From positions 1-43,847 of the forward strand of contig NZ_QDIE01000018.1 in assembly GCF_003957255.1 (NCBI RefSeq): a stretch of DNA of 43,847 nt, read 5' to 3'. The notes under the pieces are model-generated. The model was not told where the DNA came from. It did not search any database and worked only from the letters and a program-made list of their open reading frames with translations. The translations under genes were made by a program, and so were the position numbers. Position 1 is the first letter of the stretch. Each line of letters starts with the position of its first letter. Positions 35,124 to 43,586 of this stretch are shown here, one piece after another. Source of the DNA: Actinotignum sanguinis. Lineage in GTDB: Bacteria > Actinomycetota > Actinomycetes > Actinomycetales > Actinomycetaceae.

Positions 35124-36080
35124 TTAGGCGGTGATCGCGGTGCCACTCTCCCCGGAAATACCCTGTTCGGCCTTTTCCAGAGAGGTAATAATGGCGCGTT
35201 TGCCAGCCGCGCCGTCCACGAATTCGAGGCACGCTTCCACCTTGGGCAGCATGGATCCGGGGGCGAACTGCTCCTCCTCGATGTACTGGCGGGCCTCACG
35301 CACCGTCATCTCGCGCACATCGCGCTGCGTGGGTTTATTGAAATCAATGGCGACCACGTCCACGGCGGTGAGGATGAGGAGAGTATCGGCGTCGACCTCC
35401 CGCGCGAGCAGCGCGGCGGTGCGATCCTTATCGATGACGGCCGCAACTCCGCGGTATCCCGAACCGTCCTTGACCACCGGGATGCCGCCACCACCGGCCG
35501 CGATCACGATGGTTCCCGCATCGATAAGCGAGCTGATAACATCGCGTTCCACGATGGAGACGGGGAGCGGGGAGGCCACCACCCAGCGCCAGCCGCGCCC
35601 GGCATCCTCCACGTACTTGTTTCCGGTTTCCTCCATGAGGGCCCGGGCTTGTTCTTCGGTGAAGAAGGCCCCGACCGGCTTGGTCGGGCGGCCAAAAGCG
35701 GGATCTGCGGCGTCGACCTCAGTCTGGGTGACCACCGAAATAACGAGGCGGGCAAGCTGCCGCGCCGCGAGTTCAGCTTCGATGGCCTGCTGGAGGTGGT
35801 AACCGATATAGCCCTGGGACATGGCGCCGCATTCAGCGAAAGGAATCGACGGTGTTTCCCCGGCGGCCGCGGAATTATCGGTCGCAACCTTGATCATGCC
35901 CACCTGCGGGCCGTTTCCGTGGGTGACAACGACGTCATTGCCGGCTGCCACCAAATCCACGATGGAACGTGCGGTTTCCTTAATGAGTTCCAGTTGCTGC
36001 TCCGGGGTTTTCCCGAGTGCATTGCCGCCCAGCGCAACCACAATTTTTTCGCCGGCGGTCTGTGTATGTTCCTGTGTCAT
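35124..36080 (-). CDS. arcC: Carbamate kinase
   Basis: Converts carbamoyl phosphate and ADP to ATP, CO2 and ammonia, the energy-yielding step of the arginine deiminase pathway. The 318-residue product shows VVALGGNALGK at the N-terminus, VVTHGNGPQVGMI, IAAGGGGIPVV, the VIDKDRTAALLA nucleotide region and the C-terminal FAPGSMLPKVEACLEFV. ATG 36080 has an AAGGACTG site upstream. It lies between arcB (123-bp gap with a long hairpin) and the YfcC-type transporter. Confidence 0.95.
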   Translation of the reverse strand: MTQEHTQTAGEKIVVALGGNALGKTPEQQLELIKETARSIVDLVAAGNDVVVTHGNGPQVGMIKVATDNSAAAGETPSIPFAECGAMSQGYIGYHLQQAIEAELAARQLARLVISVVTQTEVDAADPAFGRPTKPVGAFFTEEQARALMEETGNKYVEDAGRGWRWVVASPLPVSIVERDVISSLIDAGTIVIAAGGGGIPVVKDGSGYRGVAAVIDKDRTAALLAREVDADTLLILTAVDVVAIDFNKPTQRDVREMTVREARQYIEEEQFAPGSMLPKVEACLEFVDGAAGKRAIITSLEKAEQGISGESGTAITA

Positions 36081-36099
36081 AATTCAGTCCTTATTTTGC

Positions 36100-36165
36100 G
36101 CGCGGGCGACGCGCCGCGGTGCGGCCCTGCTACCTGCGGCCAGCTCCCCGGCACGTCGCCCGCGC
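36100..36165 (-). repeat. 12-bp inverted repeat in the arcB-arcC gap
   Basis: GCGCGGGCGACG (36100-36111) pairs perfectly with 36154-36165 around a GC-rich 42-nt interior. The minus-strand transcript would form this stem just before the arcC ribosome-binding site. It may protect or cleave the mRNA, or limit read-through. Confidence 0.55.
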
Positions 36166-36204
36166 TTATCTCGGCACGGCCGCGCGGGCGCGTGCCTGTA
36201 CCCC

Positions 36205-37200
36205 CTAGGAGAGGGTTGCGTACATAACGGCCTTAATGGTGTGCATGCGGTTCTCCGCTTCGTCAAAGACGCGCGAACGCGGCCCTTCGAAGACCCGGTC
36301 TTCCACTTCCATTTCCGTCACCCCGAACTTCTTGGCGATCTCCGCGCCGATGGTGGTGTTGGTGTCGTGGAAGGAGGGCAGGCAGTGCATGAAGATCGCT
36401 TCCGGATCTGCCTTGTCCATGAGTTCCTGGGTGACGCGGTAGGCTTCCAGCTCGGCAATACGCGAGGCCCACACCTCGTCCGGTTCGCCCATGGACACCC
36501 AGATATCGGTGTAGAGCACGTGGGCGCCGGTGGCGGCCGCCGCAGCATCTTCGGTGAGCGTCACGCTGCCACCGGATTCCGCCGCGAGTTCCTTGCAGGT
36601 ATCCACCAGCCACTCTTCAGGCATGCGATCCTTCGGGCCGCAGGCCACGAAGTTGAGGCCCAGCTTGGAGCAGACCACCATGAGCGAGTTTGCCACGTTA
36701 TTGCGCGCGTCCCCGAAGAACACGAACTTCTTGCCCTTGATGCCGTCCTCGAAGTTTTCCTGCACGGTGAGGATATCGGCGAGCATCTGGGTGGGGTGGA
36801 AGAGGTCGGTCAGGCCATTCCATACCGGCACGCCGGCCTTGGCGCCCATTTCCTCCACGAGTTCCTGGGAGAAGCCGCGGTATTCGATACCGTCGTACAT
36901 GCGGCCGAGCACCCGGGCGGTATCCTCAATGGATTCCTTCTTGCCCATCTGGGAGCTGCCCGGATCCAGGTAGGTCACGCCCATGCCCAGGTCCATGCCG
37001 GCCACTTCGAAGGAGCAGCGGGTGCGGGTGGAGGTCTTTTCGAAGAGCAGCACAATATTCTTGCCTTCGAGGTAGCGGTGCGGGGTACCGCTGAGCTTGA
37101 GTTCCTTGAACTGCGCGGACAGACGCAGCAGGTAGCGGATTTCATCGGGCGTAAAATCGAGCAGCTTGAGGAAATTGCGTCCGCGGATATTGACAGCCAT
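36205..37200 (-). CDS. arcB: Ornithine carbamoyltransferase, catabolic type
   Basis: Catalyses citrulline + phosphate to ornithine + carbamoyl phosphate (or the reverse). The 331-residue product has the carbamoyl phosphate motif STRTR, HPTQMLAD, the ornithine-binding DIWVSMGE and HCLPSFHD, and ends with FEGPRSRVFDEAENRMHTIKAVM, close to ArcB enzymes. ATG 37200 has AAAGGAA six bases upstream. Its neighbours arcC and a YfcC-type transporter indicate the catabolic direction. No arginine deiminase gene (arcA) is in the cluster, unlike a complete ADI operon. Confidence 0.94.
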   Translation of the reverse strand: MAVNIRGRNFLKLLDFTPDEIRYLLRLSAQFKELKLSGTPHRYLEGKNIVLLFEKTSTRTRCSFEVAGMDLGMGVTYLDPGSSQMGKKESIEDTARVLGRMYDGIEYRGFSQELVEEMGAKAGVPVWNGLTDLFHPTQMLADILTVQENFEDGIKGKKFVFFGDARNNVANSLMVVCSKLGLNFVACGPKDRMPEEWLVDTCKELAAESGGSVTLTEDAAAAATGAHVLYTDIWVSMGEPDEVWASRIAELEAYRVTQELMDKADPEAIFMHCLPSFHDTNTTIGAEIAKKFGVTEMEVEDRVFEGPRSRVFDEAENRMHTIKAVMYATLS

Positions 37201-37478
37201 TGTCGTTCCTTTCCTAGCGCGGTCCGTGGTCCCGTTCGGGCAGACCGGCCAGCGGTAACGGGGTCATCTTCGGCCCCTGGGATCACTGTTGGCTGTCCAA
37301 CCCGTACCCGCCTCGCGGCGAGAGGATCATGTCCCGGCCCCGGTTCCCCGGGGGTTGTTTTTACTGTGCATGATCTGGGTCACGTGCGCTAGGAAAGCGT
37401 GGGTGGAGTGCGGGTGGAACGTGGTTTAGCTGCGTTTTTTCGGCACTAAACCCCACTAAACCCGCGTATTTTCGCGCT
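37201..37478. promoter_or_regulatory. Upstream region of the arcB operon
   Basis: This gap between rsmI and arcB contains a GC-rich hairpin near 37338-37352 (CCCCGG...CCGGGG, followed on the plus strand by TTGTTTTTA), the small stem CTCGCCGCGAG and a tandem GGTTTAGTGG repeat near 37443-37462 after the rsmI stop. The arcB promoter must lie here, but I could not pick a convincing -10/-35 pair or an ArgR box. Confidence 0.35.
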
Positions 37479-38330
37479 TTATTCGCCCTCGCTGAGCGCG
37501 GCGCGGTAGAGCTCATTCGTGCGCAATCCGGTGCGAGCGGCCACGAAAGCGGCGGCATCTTTGCGGCGCAGGCCGAGCTGACACAGCTGGGCGACATCGC
37601 CCACGGCCCGCGTGCGCGCCCGTTCTTCCCTCTCAGTCACGCTACTTCCGGTAACGACGACGACGATCTCCCCGAGCGCCCCATCCGCGAAACGCCGCGC
37701 GAGTTCGGCCAGGGGCCCGCGCACAATTTCCTCGTGCGTCTTGGTGAGTTCGCGGCATACCGCGGCTTCGCGCCCACCGCCGAACGCGGTGACGAAATTG
37801 GCGAGGGTGGCCCCGAGGCGGCGCGGGGATTCGAAGAAAATCATGGTGCGCTCTTCACTGGCCAGGGCCGCGAGCGCGGCGGCTTGTTCCCCGGTTTTGC
37901 GCGGGAGGAATCCTTCGAAAGTAAAACGGTCGGTGGGAAGGCCGCTCGCGACAAGCGCGGTGAGCGGGGCGGAGGGGCCCGGAACCACCGTCACCGGAAT
38001 ACCGGCTTCGCGGGCGCGCACGACCAGGCGGAAACCGGGGTCGGAAACGGCGGGCATTCCCGCATCGCTGACCATGAGAACCCGAGCGCCGGCGCGAGCC
38101 AGGTCAATGAGGTGGGCGCCGCGTTCGGCTTCATTATGTTCGTAATAGGAGAGCACCTGGGCGTTCACCTCGATGCCGAGGCGCGCGGCGAGCTGGTAAA
38201 AACGGCGGGTATCTTCCGCGGCCACGGTATCGGCCCGCGCAATTTCGGCGCGCAGGCGCGGCGAGGCATCGGCGTCGTTTCCAATGGGGGTGGCGGCAAG
38301 AACAATTCCCGCGTGTTGACCTGTGCTCAT
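37479..38330 (-). CDS. rsmI: 16S rRNA (cytidine1402-2'-O)-methyltransferase
   Basis: RsmI methylates the ribose of C1402 in the decoding centre of 16S rRNA using SAM. The 283-residue protein shows the TP_methylase fold signatures [64 protein letters not shown] and [18 protein letters not shown] 38330 lies six bases after a CAGAAT box, so the message may be leaderless. The gene diverges from pmt across 62 bp, an arrangement conserved in mycobacteria (Rv1002c/Rv1003). Confidence 0.95.
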   Translation of the reverse strand: MSTGQHAGIVLAATPIGNDADASPRLRAEIARADTVAAEDTRRFYQLAARLGIEVNAQVLSYYEHNEAERGAHLIDLARAGARVLMVSDAGMPAVSDPGFRLVVRAREAGIPVTVVPGPSAPLTALVASGLPTDRFTFEGFLPRKTGEQAAALAALASEERTMIFFESPRRLGATLANFVTAFGGGREAAVCRELTKTHEEIVRGPLAELARRFADGALGEIVVVVTGSSVTEREERARTRAVGDVAQLCQLGLRRKDAAAFVAARTGLRTNELYRAALSEGE

Positions 38331-38380
38331 TCTGCTATTCTGCCACGCGCAGCACTACGGCGCGGGCGCCTAGTTATCGA

Positions 38381-38386
38381 TAGAAT
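38381..38386 (+). promoter_or_regulatory. -10 box TAGAAT six bases before the pmt GTG
   Basis: TAGAAT is followed by CCGCAC and the GTG start at 38393, leaving no room for a ribosome-binding site. With the rsmI box at 38337-38342 on the other strand, the 62-bp gap holds two divergent, probably leaderless promoters. Confidence 0.5.
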
Positions 38387-38392
38387 CCGCAC

Positions 38393-40162
38393 GTGAGCGA
38401 AAAACGAAGCGAACCCATCGGGCGCCTCCCGCGCGAGTGCGCGGAGCGCTATGAAGACGAGCTGCGCGGCCGGCTCGGGCTGGCCCCGCGCGGATTAGAG
38501 TGGCTCACCCGCGCCGAAAAACGCCTGGGGTGGTGGGTGACCGGAGCGGTGACGCTTATCGCCGCGTTGACCAGGTTCTTCCGCCTGGGCTTCCCCGACC
38601 GCCTCATGTTCGACGAAACCTACTACGTCAAAGGCGCGAATTCGCTGCTGCGCCTGGGCTACGAAGTGGATTGGCAGGGCGGCACGGAGTTCGACGCCGC
38701 TTTCGCCACCGGCGACTTCTCCCATACCTCACCGGCCGGCGACTACGTGGTTCATCCTCCGCTCGGGAAATGGATCATGGCGGTCGGCCAGGCCATTTTC
38801 GGGGAAACTTCCCCCTTCGGCTGGCGCTTTATGGTGGCGCTGGCCGGCACGCTCGCGGTGGCGCTGCTGGTTCGCATCGCCCTGCGCCTCTTCCTCAACC
38901 CGTGGCTGGCCGGGGTGGCCGGGATCGCGATGGCCCTGGACGGCATGGGGATCACCATCTCCCGTATCGGGATCCTCGATAACCTCCTGGCTTTCTTTGT
39001 GCTGGCTGGATTCTGGGCGCTGCTGCGGGATCGCGATTGGACCCGGGAGCGCCTAGCCCACCGGGTCGCTACCGGGCCGGTGCGCGCGGACGGGCGCCCG
39101 GTTGCCTGGGGCCCGCGGGTGTGGTGGCGCCCGTGGATGCTGGCCACCGGGGTATTCCTCGGGCTGGCCTGCGGGGTGAAATGGTCCGGGATTTACGCCG
39201 TGGCGGTTTTCGGCCTGGTGGCCTTCGCCTGGGGCATGGCCGCCCGCCACGCGGTGGGGCTGCGGCTGTGGGTAGGTGCCGCGGTTTTCCAGGAGGGAAT
39301 CCCCGCTTTTATACACCTGGTTCCCACCGCCGCGGCCACGTACGTGGCCTCCTGGTTCTCCTGGTTCCGCGATAGCCGGTCCTGGGGGCACGGCTGGGCG
39401 GCCGGCGTACGCGAAAGTACCCCCGAGGCTCTCCCCTTCCCCTGGCTCCCCAATTCTTTCAACGACCTGGCGCATTATCACAGCCAAATGTGGGACTTCC
39501 ACAACGGGCTCTCCACCCCGCACACCTACCAATCCTCGGTCTGGCAGTGGTTTGCGCAGTGGCGCCCGGTCTCTTTCTGGTGGCCGAGCTCCGAAGAAAT
39601 GGCCGGGCAGTGCCCGAGCGGCGAGCGTTGCGTGCAAGCGGTCACGTCGGTGGGTAATCCGGTGGTGTGGTGGCTGGCGCTCCTCGCCCTTGCCGTGGTG
39701 CTCTGGGTGGCCTTCACCCGTTTCGACTGGCGCGCCTGGGCGATTCTGAGCGGCTATCTTGCCATGGCCGCGCCGTGGTCACTGTATATGGACCGCACCA
39801 TTTTCCAGTTCTACGCCATCGCTTTCCTCCCCTTCGTGGCCCTCGCCCTCACCTACGGCATCGGCTATATCACCGGCGCGCTCGGTGCCCCGCACGCGCG
39901 CGGATGCGGGAGCGTGCGCGCGGATTTATACGACGACGGCGCCTGGGGCCACGCGGACTTCGCCTGGGATAAGCCGGTTGGGATATGCGCCTCTCCAGTG
40001 CGGTGGTGGCGATGCCGGATAGGCCGCCGCACGCTGACGGCGTGCGGCGTCGTCGTCGTTCTTATTGTGCTGGCGGCACTGTTCTGGTACCCGATCTGGA
40101 CCGGGCAAACCGTTTCCTATGAGTTTTGGCGCCTGCACATGTGGCTACCTTCGTGGATTTAG
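38393..40162 (+). CDS. pmt: Dolichyl-phosphate-mannose-protein mannosyltransferase (PMT family)
   Basis: An integral membrane O-mannosyltransferase that adds mannose from polyprenyl-phosphate-mannose to exported proteins. The 589-residue product has the catalytic Asp-Glu in the first loop (LMFDETYYVKGANSLL near residue 72), many hydrophobic helices, the GVKWSGIYA segment and the HSQMWDFHNGL motif typical of GT39 enzymes. A hydrophilic insert lies near residues 505-545. The GTG start is set by the -10 box six bases before it. Pro/Thr-rich secreted proteins in the window, such as the LPXTG protein, could be substrates; this is inference. Confidence 0.93.
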   Translation: MSEKRSEPIGRLPRECAERYEDELRGRLGLAPRGLEWLTRAEKRLGWWVTGAVTLIAALTRFFRLGFPDRLMFDETYYVKGANSLLRLGYEVDWQGGTEFDAAFATGDFSHTSPAGDYVVHPPLGKWIMAVGQAIFGETSPFGWRFMVALAGTLAVALLVRIALRLFLNPWLAGVAGIAMALDGMGITISRIGILDNLLAFFVLAGFWALLRDRDWTRERLAHRVATGPVRADGRPVAWGPRVWWRPWMLATGVFLGLACGVKWSGIYAVAVFGLVAFAWGMAARHAVGLRLWVGAAVFQEGIPAFIHLVPTAAATYVASWFSWFRDSRSWGHGWAAGVRESTPEALPFPWLPNSFNDLAHYHSQMWDFHNGLSTPHTYQSSVWQWFAQWRPVSFWWPSSEEMAGQCPSGERCVQAVTSVGNPVVWWLALLALAVVLWVAFTRFDWRAWAILSGYLAMAAPWSLYMDRTIFQFYAIAFLPFVALALTYGIGYITGALGAPHARGCGSVRADLYDDGAWGHADFAWDKPVGICASPVRWWRCRIGRRTLTACGVVVVLIVLAALFWYPIWTGQTVSYEFWRLHMWLPSWI

Positions 40163-40321
40163 CGCGGGTGGGCACGGCGCAAGCGCGCACCTGGCGATGC
40201 TCGCATTTTCGGACAACGTTCAGAAACTTTCCAGAATCGGCGGGCATGCTACCCGATGTGACCGGACCACCGCGGCGGCCGTGGCGGCGGCTAGGTGCGG
40301 AGTGAGGAAAGGACGTTTCAC

Positions 40322-41896
40322 ATGACAGATGAGTGGCGTAATGACGCGGGCGAACCGGGCGCGCAGCAGCCGAATGCGAACCATGCCGGCCCGGGTCAAT
40401 CGCACGTGAATCCGAGCCAGCCCGGTGCAAACCAAGGCGGCGGCGCGCAAAGTGCGTGGGCGCAGGCTGGCAGCTCGCAAGGTGCGTGGACGCAGGCCGG
40501 CGGCGCGCAATCGACTAGCTACACGAATGCGTACCACTACCCCAGCGCTCCCTCCGCAGGGTATGCCTCCGCGCAGCCGCCCTATCCGAGTGGCTACCCC
40601 GGCGCCTCCCAGCAGCAGTACGGATACGGCTACGGCTACGGCGGGCAATTCGGTGCCGGAACGCAATTCGGAGCGGCACCGCAATTCGGCGGCGCACCAC
40701 AATTCGGGGCAGCGCCGGTCAAGCGGCGTTCAAAAGGAACCACCGCCATTCTTGTCATTATCGGTATGGTGGTCGCGCTGCTCGTGGGCACCGGAGTGGG
40801 GTATTTCGGCCTGGCTCCCGAACCGCAGGCGAGCTCACCTTCCGTCAAAGACCCCTTTAGTTTCCAATACAATGACGGACTGACCGCCCCGAACGACGGA
40901 CGCCAGCAGGGCGGGGCGGAACCGTATATGCCGATCCCGCGGGATTTCCCCACCCAGCTGCCGGGCGGCAACCACGGTGCGGACGGGCCTATTGACCGGG
41001 GCGAAAAAGTTAGCCCGGCGGGTGTGGCCATTATTAATGCGCGGATGGGTTCCGGCATGGGGGCCGGCAGCGGGATTGTCCTCACGGCGGACGGCCAGGT
41101 GCTCACGAATTACCACGTGGTTATGGGATCGGATGCCATCCAGGTCGAGATCCCGGCAACCGGGAAAACCTATGCGGCCAGTGTTATCGGGCATGACGAG
41201 AAGCGCGACGTCGCCCTTTTGCAGCTCAAGGACGCTTCCGGGCTCACTCCGGCAAAAATTGCCAGCACCCCGGCTAAGCAGGGCGATAAAGTGAGCGCGG
41301 TGGGCAACGGGCGCGGCCAGGGCTATCTCACTGAAATTAAAGGCGAGGTGACCGGGCTGGGAATGGACGTGCGGGTGGCCACTGAGGATGGCCTGAGCTT
41401 TGACACCCTCAAGGATATGATCGTCACCGATGCCGATGTGGTTCCTGGTTATTCAGGTGGACCGATGATGAACGCCCAAGGCGAAGTGGTGGGGATGAAT
41501 AGCGCGGCCTCGCAGGGCACCACGTCTGCCCAGGTGTACGGCTTTGCTATTCCTATCGAGCGCGCTCTGTCCATCGTGGAGCAGATCCGCGCCGGGAAGA
41601 GCGACGATAACGTAACCGTGGGTAAGAATGCCGCCCTCGGGATTACCGTGGGGCTCAGTGAGCAAAGCCGCGTGACCGTGCTGGCCGTTGGTCCGAATTC
41701 CGGGGCGGCGAAAGCCGGTGTGAAGGAAGGCGATACGATTCTGAGCCTGGATGGGCAATCGGTTTCCAGCCCCGCCCAGGTCGCCAAGCAGGTACGCACC
41801 CACAAGGTAGGCGACACCATCACCCTGGAAATTTCGCGTGGCGGCGGTGCCCCGCAAACCATTGAGGTAACGCTAGGCGAATCGCCGGTGAACTAA
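40322..41896 (+). CDS. HtrA/DegP-type serine protease with PDZ domain, membrane-anchored
   Basis: A 524-residue envelope quality-control protease. A cytoplasmic tail of about 140 residues rich in Gln, Gly and Ala (AWAQAG/AWTQAG repeats, then FGA repeats) precedes one helix (about 142-165). A trypsin-like domain (about 225-430) has H265 (TNYHVV), D296 (KRDVALLQ) and S378 (GYSGGPMM), and a PDZ domain (about 440-520) follows. The serine motif is GYSGG where GNSGG is usual. ATG 40322 has AAAGGA eight bases upstream. It follows pmt by 159 bp on the same strand. PepD/HtrA proteins of Actinobacteria respond to envelope stress; regulation here is not visible. Confidence 0.93.
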   Translation: MTDEWRNDAGEPGAQQPNANHAGPGQSHVNPSQPGANQGGGAQSAWAQAGSSQGAWTQAGGAQSTSYTNAYHYPSAPSAGYASAQPPYPSGYPGASQQQYGYGYGYGGQFGAGTQFGAAPQFGGAPQFGAAPVKRRSKGTTAILVIIGMVVALLVGTGVGYFGLAPEPQASSPSVKDPFSFQYNDGLTAPNDGRQQGGAEPYMPIPRDFPTQLPGGNHGADGPIDRGEKVSPAGVAIINARMGSGMGAGSGIVLTADGQVLTNYHVVMGSDAIQVEIPATGKTYAASVIGHDEKRDVALLQLKDASGLTPAKIASTPAKQGDKVSAVGNGRGQGYLTEIKGEVTGLGMDVRVATEDGLSFDTLKDMIVTDADVVPGYSGGPMMNAQGEVVGMNSAASQGTTSAQVYGFAIPIERALSIVEQIRAGKSDDNVTVGKNAALGITVGLSEQSRVTVLAVGPNSGAAKAGVKEGDTILSLDGQSVSSPAQVAKQVRTHKVGDTITLEISRGGGAPQTIEVTLGESPVN

Positions 41897-41963
41897 ACGG
41901 TCGGAGGCACCTTGAAGCCGCACTCCGCATAAAAGTGGACCACCGGACGCGGACGGAATACCA

Positions 41964-42002
41964 GAAGGGGACCTGAACAGCTGAGCTGTCCGGGTCCCCT
42001 TC
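41964..42002. terminator. Bidirectional hairpin terminator
   Basis: GAAGGGGACC (from 41964) pairs with GGGTCCCCTTC (41992-42002), and ACAGC-TGA-GCTGT forms an inner stem. It lies between the htrA-type gene and the convergent methionine synthase-like gene. Confidence 0.65.
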
Positions 42003-42078
42003 GGTGTTCCACATGGAGCGGCAGGCCGCTCCGGTCCTTCAAGACGCGGGTGTGTTCAGGCCCGCGGCCTTGGAGCCT

Positions 42079-43269
42079 TTACTTCGAGGCGAGGCGGGCG
42101 CCTTCCACGAGCGTTTCGAGCTTCGCCCAGGCGATAGACGGGTAGATGCGCCCGCCCAGGCCACAATCGGTCGAGGCGATCACGCGTTCGGCACCCACCA
42201 GCGAGGTGAAATGCTCGATGCGCTGCGCCACCAGCTCGGGATGCTCCACCACATTCGTGGAGTGGGAGACGACGCCCGGGATGAGTACCTTGTCATCCGG
42301 CAGGGCAATATCTTCCCAAATCTTCCATTCGTGGGCGTGGCGGGCATTGCCCGCTTCGAAAGTCAGGCCGCGGGCCTTCACCTTCAAACACAGATCCACG
42401 ATATCCCGGAAGGGAATATCGGTGGTGTGCGGGCCGTGCCAGGATCCCCAGCATACGTGCAGGCGCACAAGATCCGGGTCGATGCCTTCCAGGGCGTAGT
42501 TGATCGCTTCAATACGGCGAGCCACCCAGGTGCGGTAATCGGCAACGGCCGGTTCCGGATTGACCTGGTCCCAGCCTTCAGCCAGCGAAGGATCGTCAAT
42601 CTGGACGGTCAGGCCGGCATCGGTGATGATCTTGTATTCCTCGTGGAGGGCATCGGCCATCGCGGTGAGGACTTCATCTTCCGACTTGTAATGCGTATTG
42701 GAAATACGTGCCGCGGACCCGGGAGACAGCGCCGCGATAAACCCGGAGGATGCATCAAGACCATTGGCCTTGAGTGCCTTGAGGGTAAGGTCGACGTCGC
42801 GCTGGGTTTGTTCGGCACCGATGTAGGTCACGGGGCCGGTGATGGTGGGCATGGCCACTTCCTGGCGCTTGGCCTGGTGAATTCCCGACTCCGGATCCGT
42901 GTAGGCATCCTTGAAACGCTGCCAATCCCGGCGCTCATCGAAGGGAACGAGCTCGACCGCTCCCCCGCCCGCGGTAGCGGCCGCGTGGAATTCGTTATCC
43001 GTGAATTCCAGCCCGCCCAGGCGCGAGAATGAGTACCACCACCAGGAACCGTAATTAGTTACTTCGGTCATGACGTGGCCGTATTCGCCGTCGTTAATAA
43101 TATCGAGGCCGATATCCTTCTGGCGCGCAACAACGCCAGCAACTTCTGCGTCGAGCTTTTCTTTGAATTCGGCGTCGCTAATCTGGCCGTTTTGGTGTGC
43201 TTCGTTGGTCGCGCGCAGCGAATCGGTGCGCGGAAGGGAGCCGACATGAGTGGTCTTGATCTTCGTCAT
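42079..43269 (-). CDS. Cobalamin-independent methionine synthase family protein (MetE C-terminal domain type)
   Basis: A 396-residue single-domain relative of the catalytic half of MetE, similar to YxjG/YxjH-type proteins. It begins with the family motif THVGSLPRTD. The zinc ligands expected for homocysteine binding are all present: H271 and C273 (RLHVCWG), E305 (FEAGNARHAHE) and C369 (STDCGLGGR). It lacks the folate-binding N-terminal half of full MetE, so the methyl donor is uncertain. ATG 43269 is preceded by AAAGGA. A leader of about 310 nt with a Met-rich small ORF lies upstream, suggesting control by methionine supply. No metF or other met gene is in the window. Confidence 0.9.
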   Translation of the reverse strand: MTKIKTTHVGSLPRTDSLRATNEAHQNGQISDAEFKEKLDAEVAGVVARQKDIGLDIINDGEYGHVMTEVTNYGSWWWYSFSRLGGLEFTDNEFHAAATAGGGAVELVPFDERRDWQRFKDAYTDPESGIHQAKRQEVAMPTITGPVTYIGAEQTQRDVDLTLKALKANGLDASSGFIAALSPGSAARISNTHYKSEDEVLTAMADALHEEYKIITDAGLTVQIDDPSLAEGWDQVNPEPAVADYRTWVARRIEAINYALEGIDPDLVRLHVCWGSWHGPHTTDIPFRDIVDLCLKVKARGLTFEAGNARHAHEWKIWEDIALPDDKVLIPGVVSHSTNVVEHPELVAQRIEHFTSLVGAERVIASTDCGLGGRIYPSIAWAKLETLVEGARLASK

Positions 43270-43430
43270 TATAAAGTCCTTTGTACTGGGTGTGGTGATG
43301 GAGATCGGTCCGACTCAGCGTATCCCATCAACGATACGACGCCGCAGCGGCGGGTGCTCAGTGAGACGTAACGGACCGGGGCGAGACGTCCTCGCGCGCG
43401 GAATCGCCCGAAGGCCAAGTGGAATCCGCG
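43270..43430 (-). promoter_or_regulatory. Structured leader between the Met-rich uORF and the methionine synthase-like gene
   Basis: Several complementary segments can form alternative stems: GCGGA/TCCGC straight after the uORF stop, GCGAG-GACGT-CTCGC, CGTATC/GATACG (about 43319-43338), and a long-range CGGTCCG (43306-43312) with CGGACCG (43372-43378). There is no T-rich terminator. If this is an attenuator it more likely controls translation or Rho access than intrinsic termination. Confidence 0.5.
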
Positions 43431-43496
43431 CTAGCCCAGCATTCGCATTCGGGCGGCGGGCATCGTCATGGCAGAGCGAGGATCATTGAGAACCAT
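43431..43496 (-). CDS. Met-rich 21-codon leader peptide (candidate attenuator uORF)
   Basis: ATG at 43496 follows AAAGGA at six bases and opens a 21-codon frame ending TAG at 43431-43433. Methionines occur at positions 1, 10, 12, 17 and 19, four of them in the last twelve residues before the stop. ATG codons are rare by chance in GC-rich DNA. The frame lies between a good promoter (43587-43616) and a methionine synthase-like gene. Leader peptides rich in the regulated amino acid are the hallmark of ribosome-mediated attenuation (trp, his, leu, ilv operons). Expression has not been shown. Confidence 0.7.
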   Translation of the reverse strand: MVLNDPRSAMTMPAARMRMLG

Positions 43497-43544
43497 GGTG
43501 CATCCTTTCCGTCCGAATCGGAGCGCCGGGGCCGTGCCGCCGGC

Positions 43545-43582
43545 GTTACTTTGAGGTGGTGCCCCTTGTGGGCGCCTACCTC
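43545..43582 (-). repeat. Hairpin at the 5' end of the methionine leader transcript
   Basis: On the plus strand GAGGTGGTGCCCC-TTGT-GGGCGCCTACCTC forms an imperfect stem at about 43553-43582, just after the predicted transcription start. A second stem CGCCGG/CCGGCG follows at about 43524-43545. Both precede the uORF. Confidence 0.4.
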
Positions 43583-43586
43583 CAGT

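Noticed and set aside
37201-37370. Small ORFs upstream of arcB as an arginine leader peptide
   Set aside because: Three short frames exist (one ends just before the arcB ribosome-binding site), but none has a good ribosome-binding site or a run of Arg codons.
37353-37385. CRP/FNR-type site upstream of arcB (TGTGC...GTCAC)
   Set aside because: The half-sites are too far apart and too degenerate for either consensus.
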